Origin: Verrucomicrobiota bacterium
GTDB taxonomy: Bacteria; Verrucomicrobiota; Verrucomicrobiia; Limisphaerales; BJHT01
Length of the DNA: 36,434 nucleotides
Direction: 5' to 3'
Assembly (NCBI GenBank): GCA_014193395.1
Contig: BJHT01000034.1
Span: 1-36,434 of the forward strand
Made by a program: the position numbers and the translations under genes. The notes beneath the pieces were generated by a model. It made no database searches. It worked only from the letters and a program-made list of their open reading frames with translations, and was not told where the DNA came from. Of this stretch, positions 23,797 through 32,700 are shown one piece after another. Each line of letters opens with the position of its first letter. Position 1 is the first letter of the stretch.

Positions 23797-26469
23797 ATGA
23801 ACCCGCGCCGCCCACTTTGGTCCGTTGTCTTTCTCCTCGTGCTCGCCTGCGCCCTGGGCGCTTCCGCACTGCGCGCGGATCACGACCAGGTGCCCGGTCA
23901 TTCGCAGCACGGCGATGCGTTCAACGAAGGGCCGCGGCAGGAGGCGCACCTGATGCCCGGTATGGGCGCGGTGCATTTTCCGATCACGACGAAAGCCCCG
24001 CTGGGGCAGAAGTTTTTTGACCAGGGCATCGGGCAGTTGCACGGGTTTTTCTATTTCGAGGCGGAGCGTTCCTTCCGGCAGGTGGCGGCGCTGGATGCGG
24101 CGTGTCCGATGGCCTTCTGGGGCATGGCGATGGCGAATCCCAACAACCAGAAACGCGCGAAGGAGTTCATCAAGTCCGCGGAAAAACTCCGGGCCAACGC
24201 CGGGGCACGCGAGCAGCAGTGGATCGCGGCGCTGGCTGATCTGCTGCGCGACGACAAGAAGGGCGAGAAGCGCGAGGAGAAGGACCGGCGCAAAGCCTAC
24301 AACCAGGCGTTGGAAAAAATCGTGAAGGATCACCCGGACGACCTCGAGGCCAAGGCGCTGCTGGCGGTGCAATTGTGGCAGAGCAGCGGCAAGGGCGTGG
24401 GCGCGGATGACAAGAAGGACGTGGACAAATTGCTCGACGCCGTGCTGGCGGCGAACCGGTTTCATCCGGTCAACCATTACCGGATTCATCTCTGGGACGA
24501 CGGCGCGCGCGCGACCAACGCGCTGGTGTCCGCGGCCAATTGCGGTCCGTCCGCGCCGGGCATTGCGCACATGTGGCACATGAGCGGGCACACGTATTCG
24601 GCGCTCAAGCGCTACGCGGATGCGGCGTGGCAGCAGGAGGCGAGCGCGCGCGTGGACCATGCTTACATGATGAGCAACCGCGTGCTGCCGGATCAGATTC
24701 ACAATTTCGCGCACAACAACGAATGGCTGATCCGCGACTTGAACAACATCGGCGCGGTCCGCCGCGCGGTGGAGCTGGCGAAGAACATGATCGAGCTGCC
24801 GCGGCATCCGAAGCACAACACGCTGACGCGCGGCAGTTCGGCCTACGGCTATCAGCGGTTGCTCGAGACGCTCGTGCGCTACGAATTGTGGGAGGAACTG
24901 CTTGCGCTCAGCGGCTCGGTTTATCTCCAGCCGACGGACAACAACGATCACGAGGCGCGGCGTTTTCATGCGCTTGGCTTGGCGACGCTGAACACGGGCG
25001 ATCTCGCTGGCGGCAAGCGCCAGATCGCCGCGTTGGAAGCGCTCGCGGTGAAGGTGGCGACGAAGCCCGCGCCGTCCACGAATGCACCGGCCAGCAAGCC
25101 GGGCGCGACGAATAACGCGGCGGCGGTCAAACCCACAGCGACCAATGCGCCCGCCGCGAAGCCCGTGCTCACCAATGCGTCGGGCGCACTTCCGGCGGTT
25201 TCGGCCCCGACGAAGGCACCGACGGCCACGCCAGCGACCGTGCCCGCGACCGCGCAGACCAACCTGATCGAGCAGGCAGCCCGCGCCATTCTCACCACGA
25301 ACGTCGTCGCGGTCGCCCCCGTTCGCCCCGCGCCCGCTGTCACCGCGACCAACGCGACCGCGAAAACGGCGACCACCAACGGCAGTGCGACCAACAGCGC
25401 CGCCGCCGCGAAAGATTCCCCGAAACCAGCGCCGAAGAAAAACGCGCCCGGCAGTTTGAGCAGCGGTGCCTTCCAACTGGCCACGGGCAACACCAACGCG
25501 ATCAGCGCGGCGGTTGCCGAGTTGCGCTGCCTGCTGGCGCTGAAGGACGGCAAGGTCGCCGAGGCCAAAGAGCAGTTGCCCAAACTGAAAGAGGTGCCCC
25601 GCGACCGGCTGGCGCGGATGCACTTCGCGGCCGGTGACAAGGGCAAGGCCGAGGAGTTCGCCAAGGAAGCAATGAACGTAGGCGAGCGCCTGGTCCAGCC
25701 GCTCGCGAGCTACGTGGACCTCGCGTATCAGAACCGCCACTTCGCCGAAGCGTTCGCCGCGTTTTTCAAACTGCGCGAACTGGCCGCCGAGGCCGATCTC
25801 ACCGCGCCGGTGTTCCGCCGCCTCGCGCCGGTGGTGAAAGAACTCGAGCTCGAGGCCGACTGGCGGCCACCGCTGTCGCGCGCGGCGGATTTCGGCTTGC
25901 GGCCGAGCCTTGAATCGCTCGGGCCGTTTCGCTGGCAGCCGTCCGCCGCGCCGGACTGGACGCTGTCCGATGGTGAGGGGAAGCCCGTTTCGCTGCGTGA
26001 TTATCGCGGCAAGCCGGTCGTGGTGGTGTTCTACCTCGGCGCGGGTTGCGCGCATTGCATCGAGCAGCTCGTGGCGTTTGCGCCGATGGTCGAGGAGTTC
26101 AAGGCGGCGGGCGTTGCGCTGGTGGCCGTCAGCACGGACTCGGTGGCGGGACTGCGCGAGACCGGCGAGAAAGCGAAATACAACGGTGGCTTCCCGATTC
26201 CGCTCGCCTCGGACCACACGCTGGCGACCTTCAAAAGCTACCGCGTGCATGATGACTTCGAGGCCAAGCCGCTGCACGGCACCTTCCTCATCGACGGCGA
26301 CGGACTCATCCGCTGGCAGGACATCAGCTATCAGCCGTTCATGGAGACGAAGTTTTTGCTCGGGGAAGCCAAGCGCCTGCTCGGCCTGCCCAAGAGCCAC
26401 GGCGCGCCGGCACCGACGAAGCTCGCGGCGCAGCCGACGGAGGGGACGGTCGCGGGGAATGCGCGGTGA
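23797..26469 (+). CDS. Exported TPR-like protein with C-terminal redoxin (AhpC/TSA-type) domain
   Basis: An 890-residue protein. ATG at 23797 begins a signal peptide (RRPLWSVVFLLVLACALGAS). The mature N-terminal region (about 45-415) is helical and TPR-like with conserved-looking GIGQLHGFFYFEAERSFRQV, ACPMAFWGMAMANPNN and HMWHMSGHTYSALKRYADAA, a pattern seen in large exported proteins of Planctomycetes/Verrucomicrobia. An Ala/Thr/Asn/Pro linker (about 420-555) follows, then more helical repeats. The C-terminal 160 residues are a peroxiredoxin/thioredoxin-fold domain (APDWTLSDGEGKPVSLRDYR, VVVFYLGAGCAHCIEQL, LVAVSTDS, LHGTFLIDGDGLIRWQ) with C751 and C754 in CAHC. A periplasmic thiol-redox role is inferred. 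The substrate is unknown. Confidence 0.87.
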   Translation: MNPRRPLWSVVFLLVLACALGASALRADHDQVPGHSQHGDAFNEGPRQEAHLMPGMGAVHFPITTKAPLGQKFFDQGIGQLHGFFYFEAERSFRQVAALDAACPMAFWGMAMANPNNQKRAKEFIKSAEKLRANAGAREQQWIAALADLLRDDKKGEKREEKDRRKAYNQALEKIVKDHPDDLEAKALLAVQLWQSSGKGVGADDKKDVDKLLDAVLAANRFHPVNHYRIHLWDDGARATNALVSAANCGPSAPGIAHMWHMSGHTYSALKRYADAAWQQEASARVDHAYMMSNRVLPDQIHNFAHNNEWLIRDLNNIGAVRRAVELAKNMIELPRHPKHNTLTRGSSAYGYQRLLETLVRYELWEELLALSGSVYLQPTDNNDHEARRFHALGLATLNTGDLAGGKRQIAALEALAVKVATKPAPSTNAPASKPGATNNAAAVKPTATNAPAAKPVLTNASGALPAVSAPTKAPTATPATVPATAQTNLIEQAARAILTTNVVAVAPVRPAPAVTATNATAKTATTNGSATNSAAAAKDSPKPAPKKNAPGSLSSGAFQLATGNTNAISAAVAELRCLLALKDGKVAEAKEQLPKLKEVPRDRLARMHFAAGDKGKAEEFAKEAMNVGERLVQPLASYVDLAYQNRHFAEAFAAFFKLRELAAEADLTAPVFRRLAPVVKELELEADWRPPLSRAADFGLRPSLESLGPFRWQPSAAPDWTLSDGEGKPVSLRDYRGKPVVVVFYLGAGCAHCIEQLVAFAPMVEEFKAAGVALVAVSTDSVAGLRETGEKAKYNGGFPIPLASDHTLATFKSYRVHDDFEAKPLHGTFLIDGDGLIRWQDISYQPFMETKFLLGEAKRLLGLPKSHGAPAPTKLAAQPTEGTVAGNAR

Positions 26470-26851
26470 AGGTGGGGAAGCTCAAAGCATAAAGCTCAAA
26501 GCTCAAGGGAATGACCAAGGAGCAAAAACCAAGATGGGCGACCTAGATCTGGCACAACCAATTTGTAGCGCAGGCTTCCCAGCCTGCTGTATCGCGGGTT
26601 TTTGAATCCGGGGCGCGTCCGGCGAGATCGACACGCCACCGGCTTGGAAGTCGGCGACATCGCAGGTTTGCGAAACAGCGCTCCCAGGGCAGGCGTTGCG
26701 CATCGGCTTTGGAGCTTGGCCGTTCTCTTGAGCTTTGAGCTTTAGGCTTTGAGCTTCGCTTTCCGGTTTCGCGCCGCGCCCTCGCTGAAACCGCTTCTCG
26801 TCGGTCGCAAATTCTCTCGTCATTCCCACCGCAGTCGGGGAAACAACACGG
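26470..26851. other. Intergenic region made largely of repeats
   Basis: No gene is supported. The spacer contains the AAGCTCAAAG inverted repeat (26477-26757) and, inside it, a GCAGGCTTCCCAGCCTGC palindrome near 26568, a motif I associate with verrucomicrobial intergenic repeats. The promoter for the following lipoprotein gene should lie in 26758-26851. Confidence 0.6.
26477..26757. repeat. 281-bp element with 43-bp terminal inverted repeats
   Basis: The left terminus 26477-26519 (GAAGCTCAAAGCATAAAGCT then CAAAGCTCAAGGG...) and the complement of the right terminus 26715-26757 agree at 39 of 43 positions. The interior holds a GCAGGCTTCCCAGCCTGC palindrome and no sizeable gene. This is the architecture of a MITE-like non-autonomous element. 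A solo arm is present at 4149-4182. Confidence 0.8.
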
Positions 26852-27667
26852 ATGAATCCATTGCTCTCCGGTTTTGTGGCGCGTTCCCTCGTGGTGCTGG
26901 CGTGTGTCGTGGCGGCGGTCGGTTGTCGCACGGGCGCGGGCGGTGCGGGCGGCGGGCGGCCGGTGTTGTTGTACAGCCTCTATTTCAATGCGCCGGGCGA
27001 GAATCGCTATGCGCCGGACGGCGCGTATCGCGAAGTGCTCACGCGATTGGGCCGCGAGTTCGACGTGCGGGTGAGCGCAGCGCCGCTAACCACGGAATCG
27101 CTGCGGGGCGTGCGGGTGGTGCTCATCGCCAATCCGAATGACAAGGCGCATGGCACGAATCCGCCGCCGCATCATTTCAACGCGGCTGATGTGACCACGC
27201 TCGGGCGGTTCGTGAACGACGGCGGCGGCCTGATCCTGCTGAGCAATCAGGACCTGCATAACAACGAGACCACCGACGCCAACCAACTGCTCGCGGTGTT
27301 CGGCCTGCGCCTCGAGAACCGTTACACCGACATCAAGCTGCTCCCGCTCCCGGCGACCACGCCGATCATCGGCGGGCTGAAATGGGCGTATTACTCGGGC
27401 AATCTGGTGATCCCGACGGCGGGGCATCCGGCCCGGCCGCGCGCGCTGGTGACGAACGATCTCCGCGTCACGCCGTGGAAAGGAATCCGTGACGAGGCGG
27501 GCGTGTTGCTCGCGGTCGCGGAACCAGGGCGCGGGCGGGTCGTGGTCGCCACGGACGCGGGCTGGATCACGGATGGAAATCTGCTCTGCCAGCCGCCGGA
27601 AACGACGCTGCACGGGCACGACAATCTGAAGATTTTCCAGCGTCTGGCGCGGTGGGCGGCCCGGTGA
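26852..27667 (+). CDS. Predicted lipoprotein with a glutamine-amidotransferase-like (DUF4350/ThuA-like) fold
   Basis: A 271-residue protein with a lipoprotein signal (LVVLACVVAAVGCR) placing the lipidated Cys at residue 25. The mature part reads LLYSLYFNAPGENRYAPDGA, VRVVLIANPNDKAHG, HHFNAADVTTLGRFVNDGGG, LILLSNQDLHNN and GRGRVVVATDAGWITDGNLL. Together these are the alternating strand/helix pattern of ThuA/DUF4350-type flavodoxin-like domains, in which a rim of residues contacts a carbohydrate or partner. No catalytic Cys-His-Glu triad is evident. The preceding spacer is a mobile-looking repeat, so it is probably transcribed on its own. The exact family is uncertain. Confidence 0.75.
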   Translation: MNPLLSGFVARSLVVLACVVAAVGCRTGAGGAGGGRPVLLYSLYFNAPGENRYAPDGAYREVLTRLGREFDVRVSAAPLTTESLRGVRVVLIANPNDKAHGTNPPPHHFNAADVTTLGRFVNDGGGLILLSNQDLHNNETTDANQLLAVFGLRLENRYTDIKLLPLPATTPIIGGLKWAYYSGNLVIPTAGHPARPRALVTNDLRVTPWKGIRDEAGVLLAVAEPGRGRVVVATDAGWITDGNLLCQPPETTLHGHDNLKIFQRLARWAAR

Positions 27668-27993
27668 GCGGGGGGCGTGATTCTCAGGAACAGAGGCACC
27701 GCCGCCAGGCAATCGCTGCAACCGGCGGCGCTGGTATGGAGTGCGGTGACTCGTCACCGCTTTTGCGGAGGCGACTTGTCGCCGTCGAACTTCGGCACGT
27801 TTCCGTTCACGCGGGCACGCTGGCGCTGGCGCGATCTCTGGGCGCCCCGATGCAAAGCCATGCCTCTCGAACTTCGACGGCGACAAGTCGCCTCGGGAAA
27901 GCGGTGACAAGTCACCGCACTCTAAAATCAGCGCTCCGCCGATCACAGCCCTTTCGGGCCGGAGTTTGATTTGTGACAGGAAAATCCCGCCCT
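27668..27993. other. Spacer between convergent genes holding the third 186-bp element
   Basis: The 326 bp between the lipoprotein stop and the mutY stop contain the palindromic element at 27738-27923 and no gene. Since both flanking genes end here, the element hairpins could serve as a bidirectional transcription end; no separate U-tract terminator was recognised. Confidence 0.6.
27738..27923 (+). repeat. 186-bp palindromic element, copy 3
   Basis: It has the same length, arms and nested hairpins as the copies at 4303 and 15858, with slight decay in the left arm (GGTGACTCGTCACC) and the terminal base on the right. The core (CACGCGGGCACGCTGGCGCT then GGCGCG) is in the same orientation as copy 1. 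It lies 70 bp past the lipoprotein stop and 71 bp from the mutY stop, almost exactly centred. Confidence 0.92.
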
Positions 27994-29055
27994 TCAACCG
28001 AGGCGCGCGACGATTTTGCGGTGGGCGCTGGTGAAGGCGAGTTCCTCCAGTTCCGTGGCCGAGACCCAGTGTTCATCCGGCTGCGGTGAGTCTTCCAAAA
28101 GTTCCGCGCGGAAAACTTCCACCGTGATGCGGTAGCGGGTGATCGAGTGCGTGAGGGAGCCCAGAGACGTCGTGGCGCGGACGATGCGCCCGGTCGGGAG
28201 TGCGACGCGTTCTGCGGGCGGCGTGGCGGCGGCTTTGAGTTCGAGGTTGGGAAACTCCCACAGGCCGGCGTTGACGACGCCGCTCGGACGTTGCTGCACG
28301 AGGTGGCGATTCCCGCGGGTGATCACGAACGCGACAAAGCGCCGGGCGGTGGTCGCCCCGCGTGGGGCAAGCGCGGGCAGCTCTTGCGTGCGTTGATCAC
28401 GCTGCGCGACGCAGAGCTGGCGCACGGGACACGCCGGGCACGCGGGCTGGCGCGGCGTGCAAACGAGCGCGCCGAGTTCCATCAGGGATTGGTTAAGGTG
28501 CGAGCAGGCGCGGGTTTTGGCGCTGTGCGGCTGGTTCGCGGCGTGTTCGACGAGTTGAGCCGCCAGCGCCCAGAGCTGCTGGTTCGTCGCCTTGCCGCGC
28601 GGATCGCCGTCGATGCCAAAGACACGGGTGAGCACGCGCATGACATTGCCATCGAGGATCGGCGCCGGGTCGTTGTAGGCGATGCTGGCAATCGCGCCGG
28701 CGGTGTAGCGACCAACGCCGGGGAGTTCGAGAATGTCGGAAAACGCGCGCGGGAAATGGCCGCCGAATTTTTCGACGATGAGCTGTGCGGCCGCGTGCAG
28801 GTTGCGTGCGCGGCTGTAATAGCCGAGGCCTTCCCACAATTTCAGCACCTTGGCGGCGGGCGCGGCGGCCAGCGCGGCAACATCCGGCAAGTCCCGCATC
28901 CAGCGTTCCCAGTATGGAATGACAGTCTTCACCTGTGTCTGCTGGAGCATGATTTCCGAGACCCAGACCGCGTAGGGATCGTGGGTTTCGCGCCACGGCA
29001 TTTTGCGGGCGTTGGTGGCAAACCACTCGAGCAGTGCGGGAACAAGTTTGGACAC
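27994..29055 (-). CDS. mutY: A/G-specific adenine DNA glycosylase
   Basis: A 353-residue base-excision repair enzyme that removes adenine mispaired with 8-oxoguanine. E34 (SEIMLQQTQV) is the catalytic acid and D135 (ILDGNVMRVL) the helix-hairpin-helix-associated catalytic Asp; LELPGVGRYTAGAIAS is the HhH motif. The [4Fe-4S] cluster cysteines C199, C206, C209 and C215 have the standard C-X6-C-X2-C-X5-C spacing. A C-terminal NUDIX-like domain (about 235-353; FVITRGNRHLVQQRPSGVVN, LWEFPNLEL) recognises 8-oxoG. GTG at 29055 (VSKLVPALLEWF) is taken as the start, because the only ATGs upstream, near 29445, would add about 130 low-complexity residues. Convergent with the lipoprotein gene. Confidence 0.94.
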   Translation of the reverse strand: MSKLVPALLEWFATNARKMPWRETHDPYAVWVSEIMLQQTQVKTVIPYWERWMRDLPDVAALAAAPAAKVLKLWEGLGYYSRARNLHAAAQLIVEKFGGHFPRAFSDILELPGVGRYTAGAIASIAYNDPAPILDGNVMRVLTRVFGIDGDPRGKATNQQLWALAAQLVEHAANQPHSAKTRACSHLNQSLMELGALVCTPRQPACPACPVRQLCVAQRDQRTQELPALAPRGATTARRFVAFVITRGNRHLVQQRPSGVVNAGLWEFPNLELKAAATPPAERVALPTGRIVRATTSLGSLTHSITRYRITVEVFRAELLEDSPQPDEHWVSATELEELAFTSAHRKIVARLG

Positions 29056-29781
29056 GGTGCGGCGGGCGGGTGCGGAGGAAACGAACGACGCGGCGGGCGC
29101 GGGAGGTGCGCGAAGTGCGCGAGGTGCAGGTCGTTGCTGGGTGCGTGGTGCCACGGCCGCGGAAACTAGGCGGAGCGCCTGCCGAAAGAAGTGTTTTCTA
29201 CAGGATGCCAACGAACGCGGCTCGGACAGAGACCGAGCGGCAGGGCCAACAGGCGCGGGCCTGGAGCTGCGGCCGGCACCCCACCCGGTGGCGATTGCCC
29301 TCTGCCGACCTTGGTTGCCGACGACGCAACAGAGATGATCGCCGGCCAGGGTGGCGTCGTGGAGGTCGCGGTGTTCGACGAGCAGTTGATCGCAGCGGAC
29401 GATGACGGCGGGGGGCATGAGCACGCGCAGGTGCGGGTGTTCCACGACGTGTCGTTCCGCGGGGGCGCAATGTTGGCGCCGAGAACGAGCCGTCCGCCGG
29501 GGGATAAAAAACTTTCGTCCGGGTGTTTCGAACCATCGGTAAACTCCTTCGAGGCAAAGAGCGGTCGGGGCGGAAAAACGCTCGGAACGAGCGGGAACGA
29601 GTCACCGCGCTCCAACGGCGGCGCGCCCGCTCACAAGCGCTGCTTCTACATCGCGAACGCTGATTTAGCGCGGCTATCACACACTTTTTTCGCCCGCGCG
29701 CTTGCACCGTTTTTTTGTGCGCCGCTATGCTGCGCGCTGCGAACCGGGGTTCGCTACATCCGCAACGCATTTGCCCTCACT
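29056..29781. other. Divergent intergenic region upstream of mutY and the PEPCK-like gene
   Basis: No convincing gene. The frame of the PEPCK-like gene stays open back to 29191, but the translation there is low-complexity and unlike any family. A 15-bp match to the end of the 186-bp element (GAGTCACCGCGCTCC, 29599-29613) suggests a decayed remnant. A possible promoter lies at 29702-29731. Confidence 0.5.
29702..29731 (+). promoter_or_regulatory. Candidate sigma70-type promoter for the PEPCK-like gene
   Basis: TTGCAC (29702-29707) and TATGCT (29726-29731) are separated by 18 bp in a locally T-rich stretch of an otherwise GC-rich spacer. Transcription would start near 29738 and give a leader of about 44 bases. 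This rests on consensus resemblance only. Confidence 0.35.
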
Positions 29782-32700
29782 ATGAAACTGGAACAGGCCC
29801 TCGGACTTACCGGCGCTCAGGATCCGCTCACCAACCGCACCCTGCTGCAGTACATCAACCTGAAGCTCGCCATGCTCGGCCTGCCCACCGCCGGGACGCC
29901 GGTGGACACGGGCGTCGATGACCTGCTGGCCGCCGTGTTCGCGCACTATCGCGAGACGGACCGCGTGCTGGCGAATTACCTCTGCGCCGCGGACCAGCGC
30001 ATCCAGAATTTCATCTACGACTATCTTCAGGATGTCGTGCTCCCGGCCAAGCTGCCGCCGAAGACGCTCGTGCTGGACCGCACCGGCATGGCGCGCGCGC
30101 TGTCGCTGCCGGTGGGCAAGGACACCTTCACCTCCGAGCTGCTCAGTTCATTCCGCGTGAAGCAGGGTGTGCTGCACAATCCCCGCAGCGACCGCCGCAC
30201 CACGCAGGGAATTTTCCACGTCGCCGAGGGCGGCCTGCCGATTCCCGCGGACAAGGCGGCGGTGCCCAAGGCCGTGTTCGCCACGCTGCTGCGGCTCGCG
30301 CTGCATCCGCCGCGCGAGTTGCTGCGGCTGCCGTTCACCGCGGCACAGGCCACGCCCGCCGAGTGTTTCGTGTCGCTGCTGCTGCGGCCGGTCGTGTGCC
30401 CGGGCGTGCCTGGATTCAGCAGCGAGAAGACGATGGAGATCCGCTTCTTCGCGCCCGGCACGCTGGTGAGCAACCTCGACTTTGTGGAGAGCATTTTCGG
30501 CAACGGGGGCGACCCGTTTCTGCCGGAGAACGACGCCGCCCTGGACACCGAGCACTGGAGCGGCCACACGGGCTGCGTGATTCTCGCGCCGCACCTGACG
30601 CAGTTGACGAAGTTCAACCTCGGCCTGCCGAGCTGGGAAAAAGCCACCGAGCGCCAGCGCCGCGACGGCATGTGCTGGAAGACCGAGGACGAACGCTACA
30701 ACTTCGGCCAGGCCTTCAAGATCACCGCGCGCGACGAGTCGGGCACCATCGTCACGGTCATCGCCGACAACTATTTCGGCTACTGCAAGAAGGAGGTGAA
30801 AACCCAGCTCAGTTTCGCAGCGAATCTTTTCGGCCTGTGCGAGGAGGAGCACGCCGGCGGCACGCTCGCGTTTCCCACGTACGATCTCGGCGAGGAATTT
30901 CTCGGCAACGTCCACGTCCGCCCGCTCGATCACAGCTTCGAGGAGGTCGTGAAATTGTACCGCCCCGTGATGGACGTGAAGCCCGAGGGCTACGCGGTGG
31001 ACCGCGTTTATCCCGACATCATCTATGTCCCCGAAAACGCGCGCTTCGATTTGCACAAGCAGACGATCACCTGGCCCGCGGCCGGCGGCGGCGAATCGCA
31101 GATCAAGCTGCTGGCCGATCAGACCTACGTCCGGCCGTCCGGCTACAAGGTGCGCATGTTCAAGCCGCCCGGCGGCCGCGCGTGGCGACTGGTCGGCACC
31201 GCAGGCGAGGGCACCGTCTGCCACAAGCCCTGCACGGTCTCGGGCGGCGGCAAGTCGGAAATCTCGAAGTCCATCAGCGACGCGATTTTGCAGGGGCCGG
31301 TGTTCATCAGCAACTTCACGAAGGACTTCGACTGGGTCGGCGAACTGATCGAGCGCGACTACAGCGACCGCTTTCTGCCGGGCCGCCGGCCCGACCGCGA
31401 CAGCCGCCGCATTCTCAGTTCCGAGCGCTCGCTCGGCTCCGTGATCAAGCTGCTCACGCCCAGCCACGAGGAGTACACCGCTGAATACAACGCGTGGCTG
31501 CGCAGCATTCCGCAATACATCAAGGAGCTGCTCTTCACCGTGAAGCGCTTCTTCAAACCCGAGTGGGGTTCCCGCTGGCGCGAGCATTTCAGCGTGGATT
31601 TCATCAACGGCACGCCGGGCAACGAATTGAAATGCGACAACCGCAAGCTGGTCGCCAGCTACCTGCGTGTGGGCTTCGATGCCGACGGCGCGTGGCCGAC
31701 CTTCGGCCTGCGGAAAGATTTCCAGCCCGCCGCAAAAATCTCGCTAGAGGACGACATCACCGCGTCCGTCGTCGTCCCGGCCACAGCGCTCACGGGCTTG
31801 AATCCCGAGTATCCGGATCCCTCCGTGAAGTTCGTTCACAACTGCGAATACCGCCTGTTTCAACGACCCGACGACGCCATCCACCGCGGCTACGACAAGC
31901 AGACGGAACTCGATTTCTCGCGGCCGGGAAATTTCTTCTCAAACTACGAGCCGCTCACGCGGGCGTTGGCCGGCGAGATTGTCGAGGACGCCATCGGTTT
32001 CGCGCAGTACACCGAGCCGATGCAGGCGCTGATCCGCGGGGTCGTCGGCGACGACAGCTCCGGCTATTTCGTATCGTCCGCGCATCCGCGACTGGTCGGT
32101 GGCAAACCCTCGAAAAATCCCCGCTATCTCCAGGTGCGCCCCGATCTGCTCGCGCCGCGCGACACTTACCTGGCGCAAATGGCCACGCGCCTCCGCCGCC
32201 GCATCCCGCTCGATCAGCCCGTGCCGCTGCCCGTCAACGCCGTGCTGCCCGGCCACCGGAACAACCCGCCCGAACGCGACGCGGGCATCCCGGCGCTCGC
32301 CGTTTTTAATCCGATTCATTACCTCGAACTGCCCGAGCTGTTCATGGAGTTCATTTGCAGCATGACCGGCAAGTCGCCCTCGACCACCGGCGCCGGTTCC
32401 GAAGGCGCGCTGACGAAAGGCCCGTTCAACGCCCTGCCACCGGTCATCGATCTCAACAACGCGCTCGTCTCGTATCTGCTCACCGGCCACGGCGTGTTCA
32501 TCACCGCCGCCGGCTGCGTCGGTCCGCAGGTGCGCGTGGATCACGACATCAGCCTGCTGGTGCCCGAACTCTGGTGCCGCATGAGCGTCGAGGAGCGCAG
32601 CCCGGCATTCCTCATCGCGCGCGGCTACTTGGAAAAGTGTGCGGACTTTACGCACAACGGCGCGCCCGTGCTCGCCAGCCGCCTCGGCTACCGGATCACG

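Noticed and set aside
21536..23869. 777-codon minus-strand frame antisense to the nitrilase-like gene
   Set aside because: Arg/His-rich composition and no domains; the opposite strand has a signal peptide and catalytic motifs.
23782..26400. 872-codon minus-strand frame antisense to the TPR-redoxin gene
   Set aside because: Arg-rich shadow; the real gene on plus ends with an unmistakable redoxin domain.
30148..31587. 479-codon minus-strand frame antisense to the PEPCK-like gene
   Set aside because: Antisense composition and no family resemblance.
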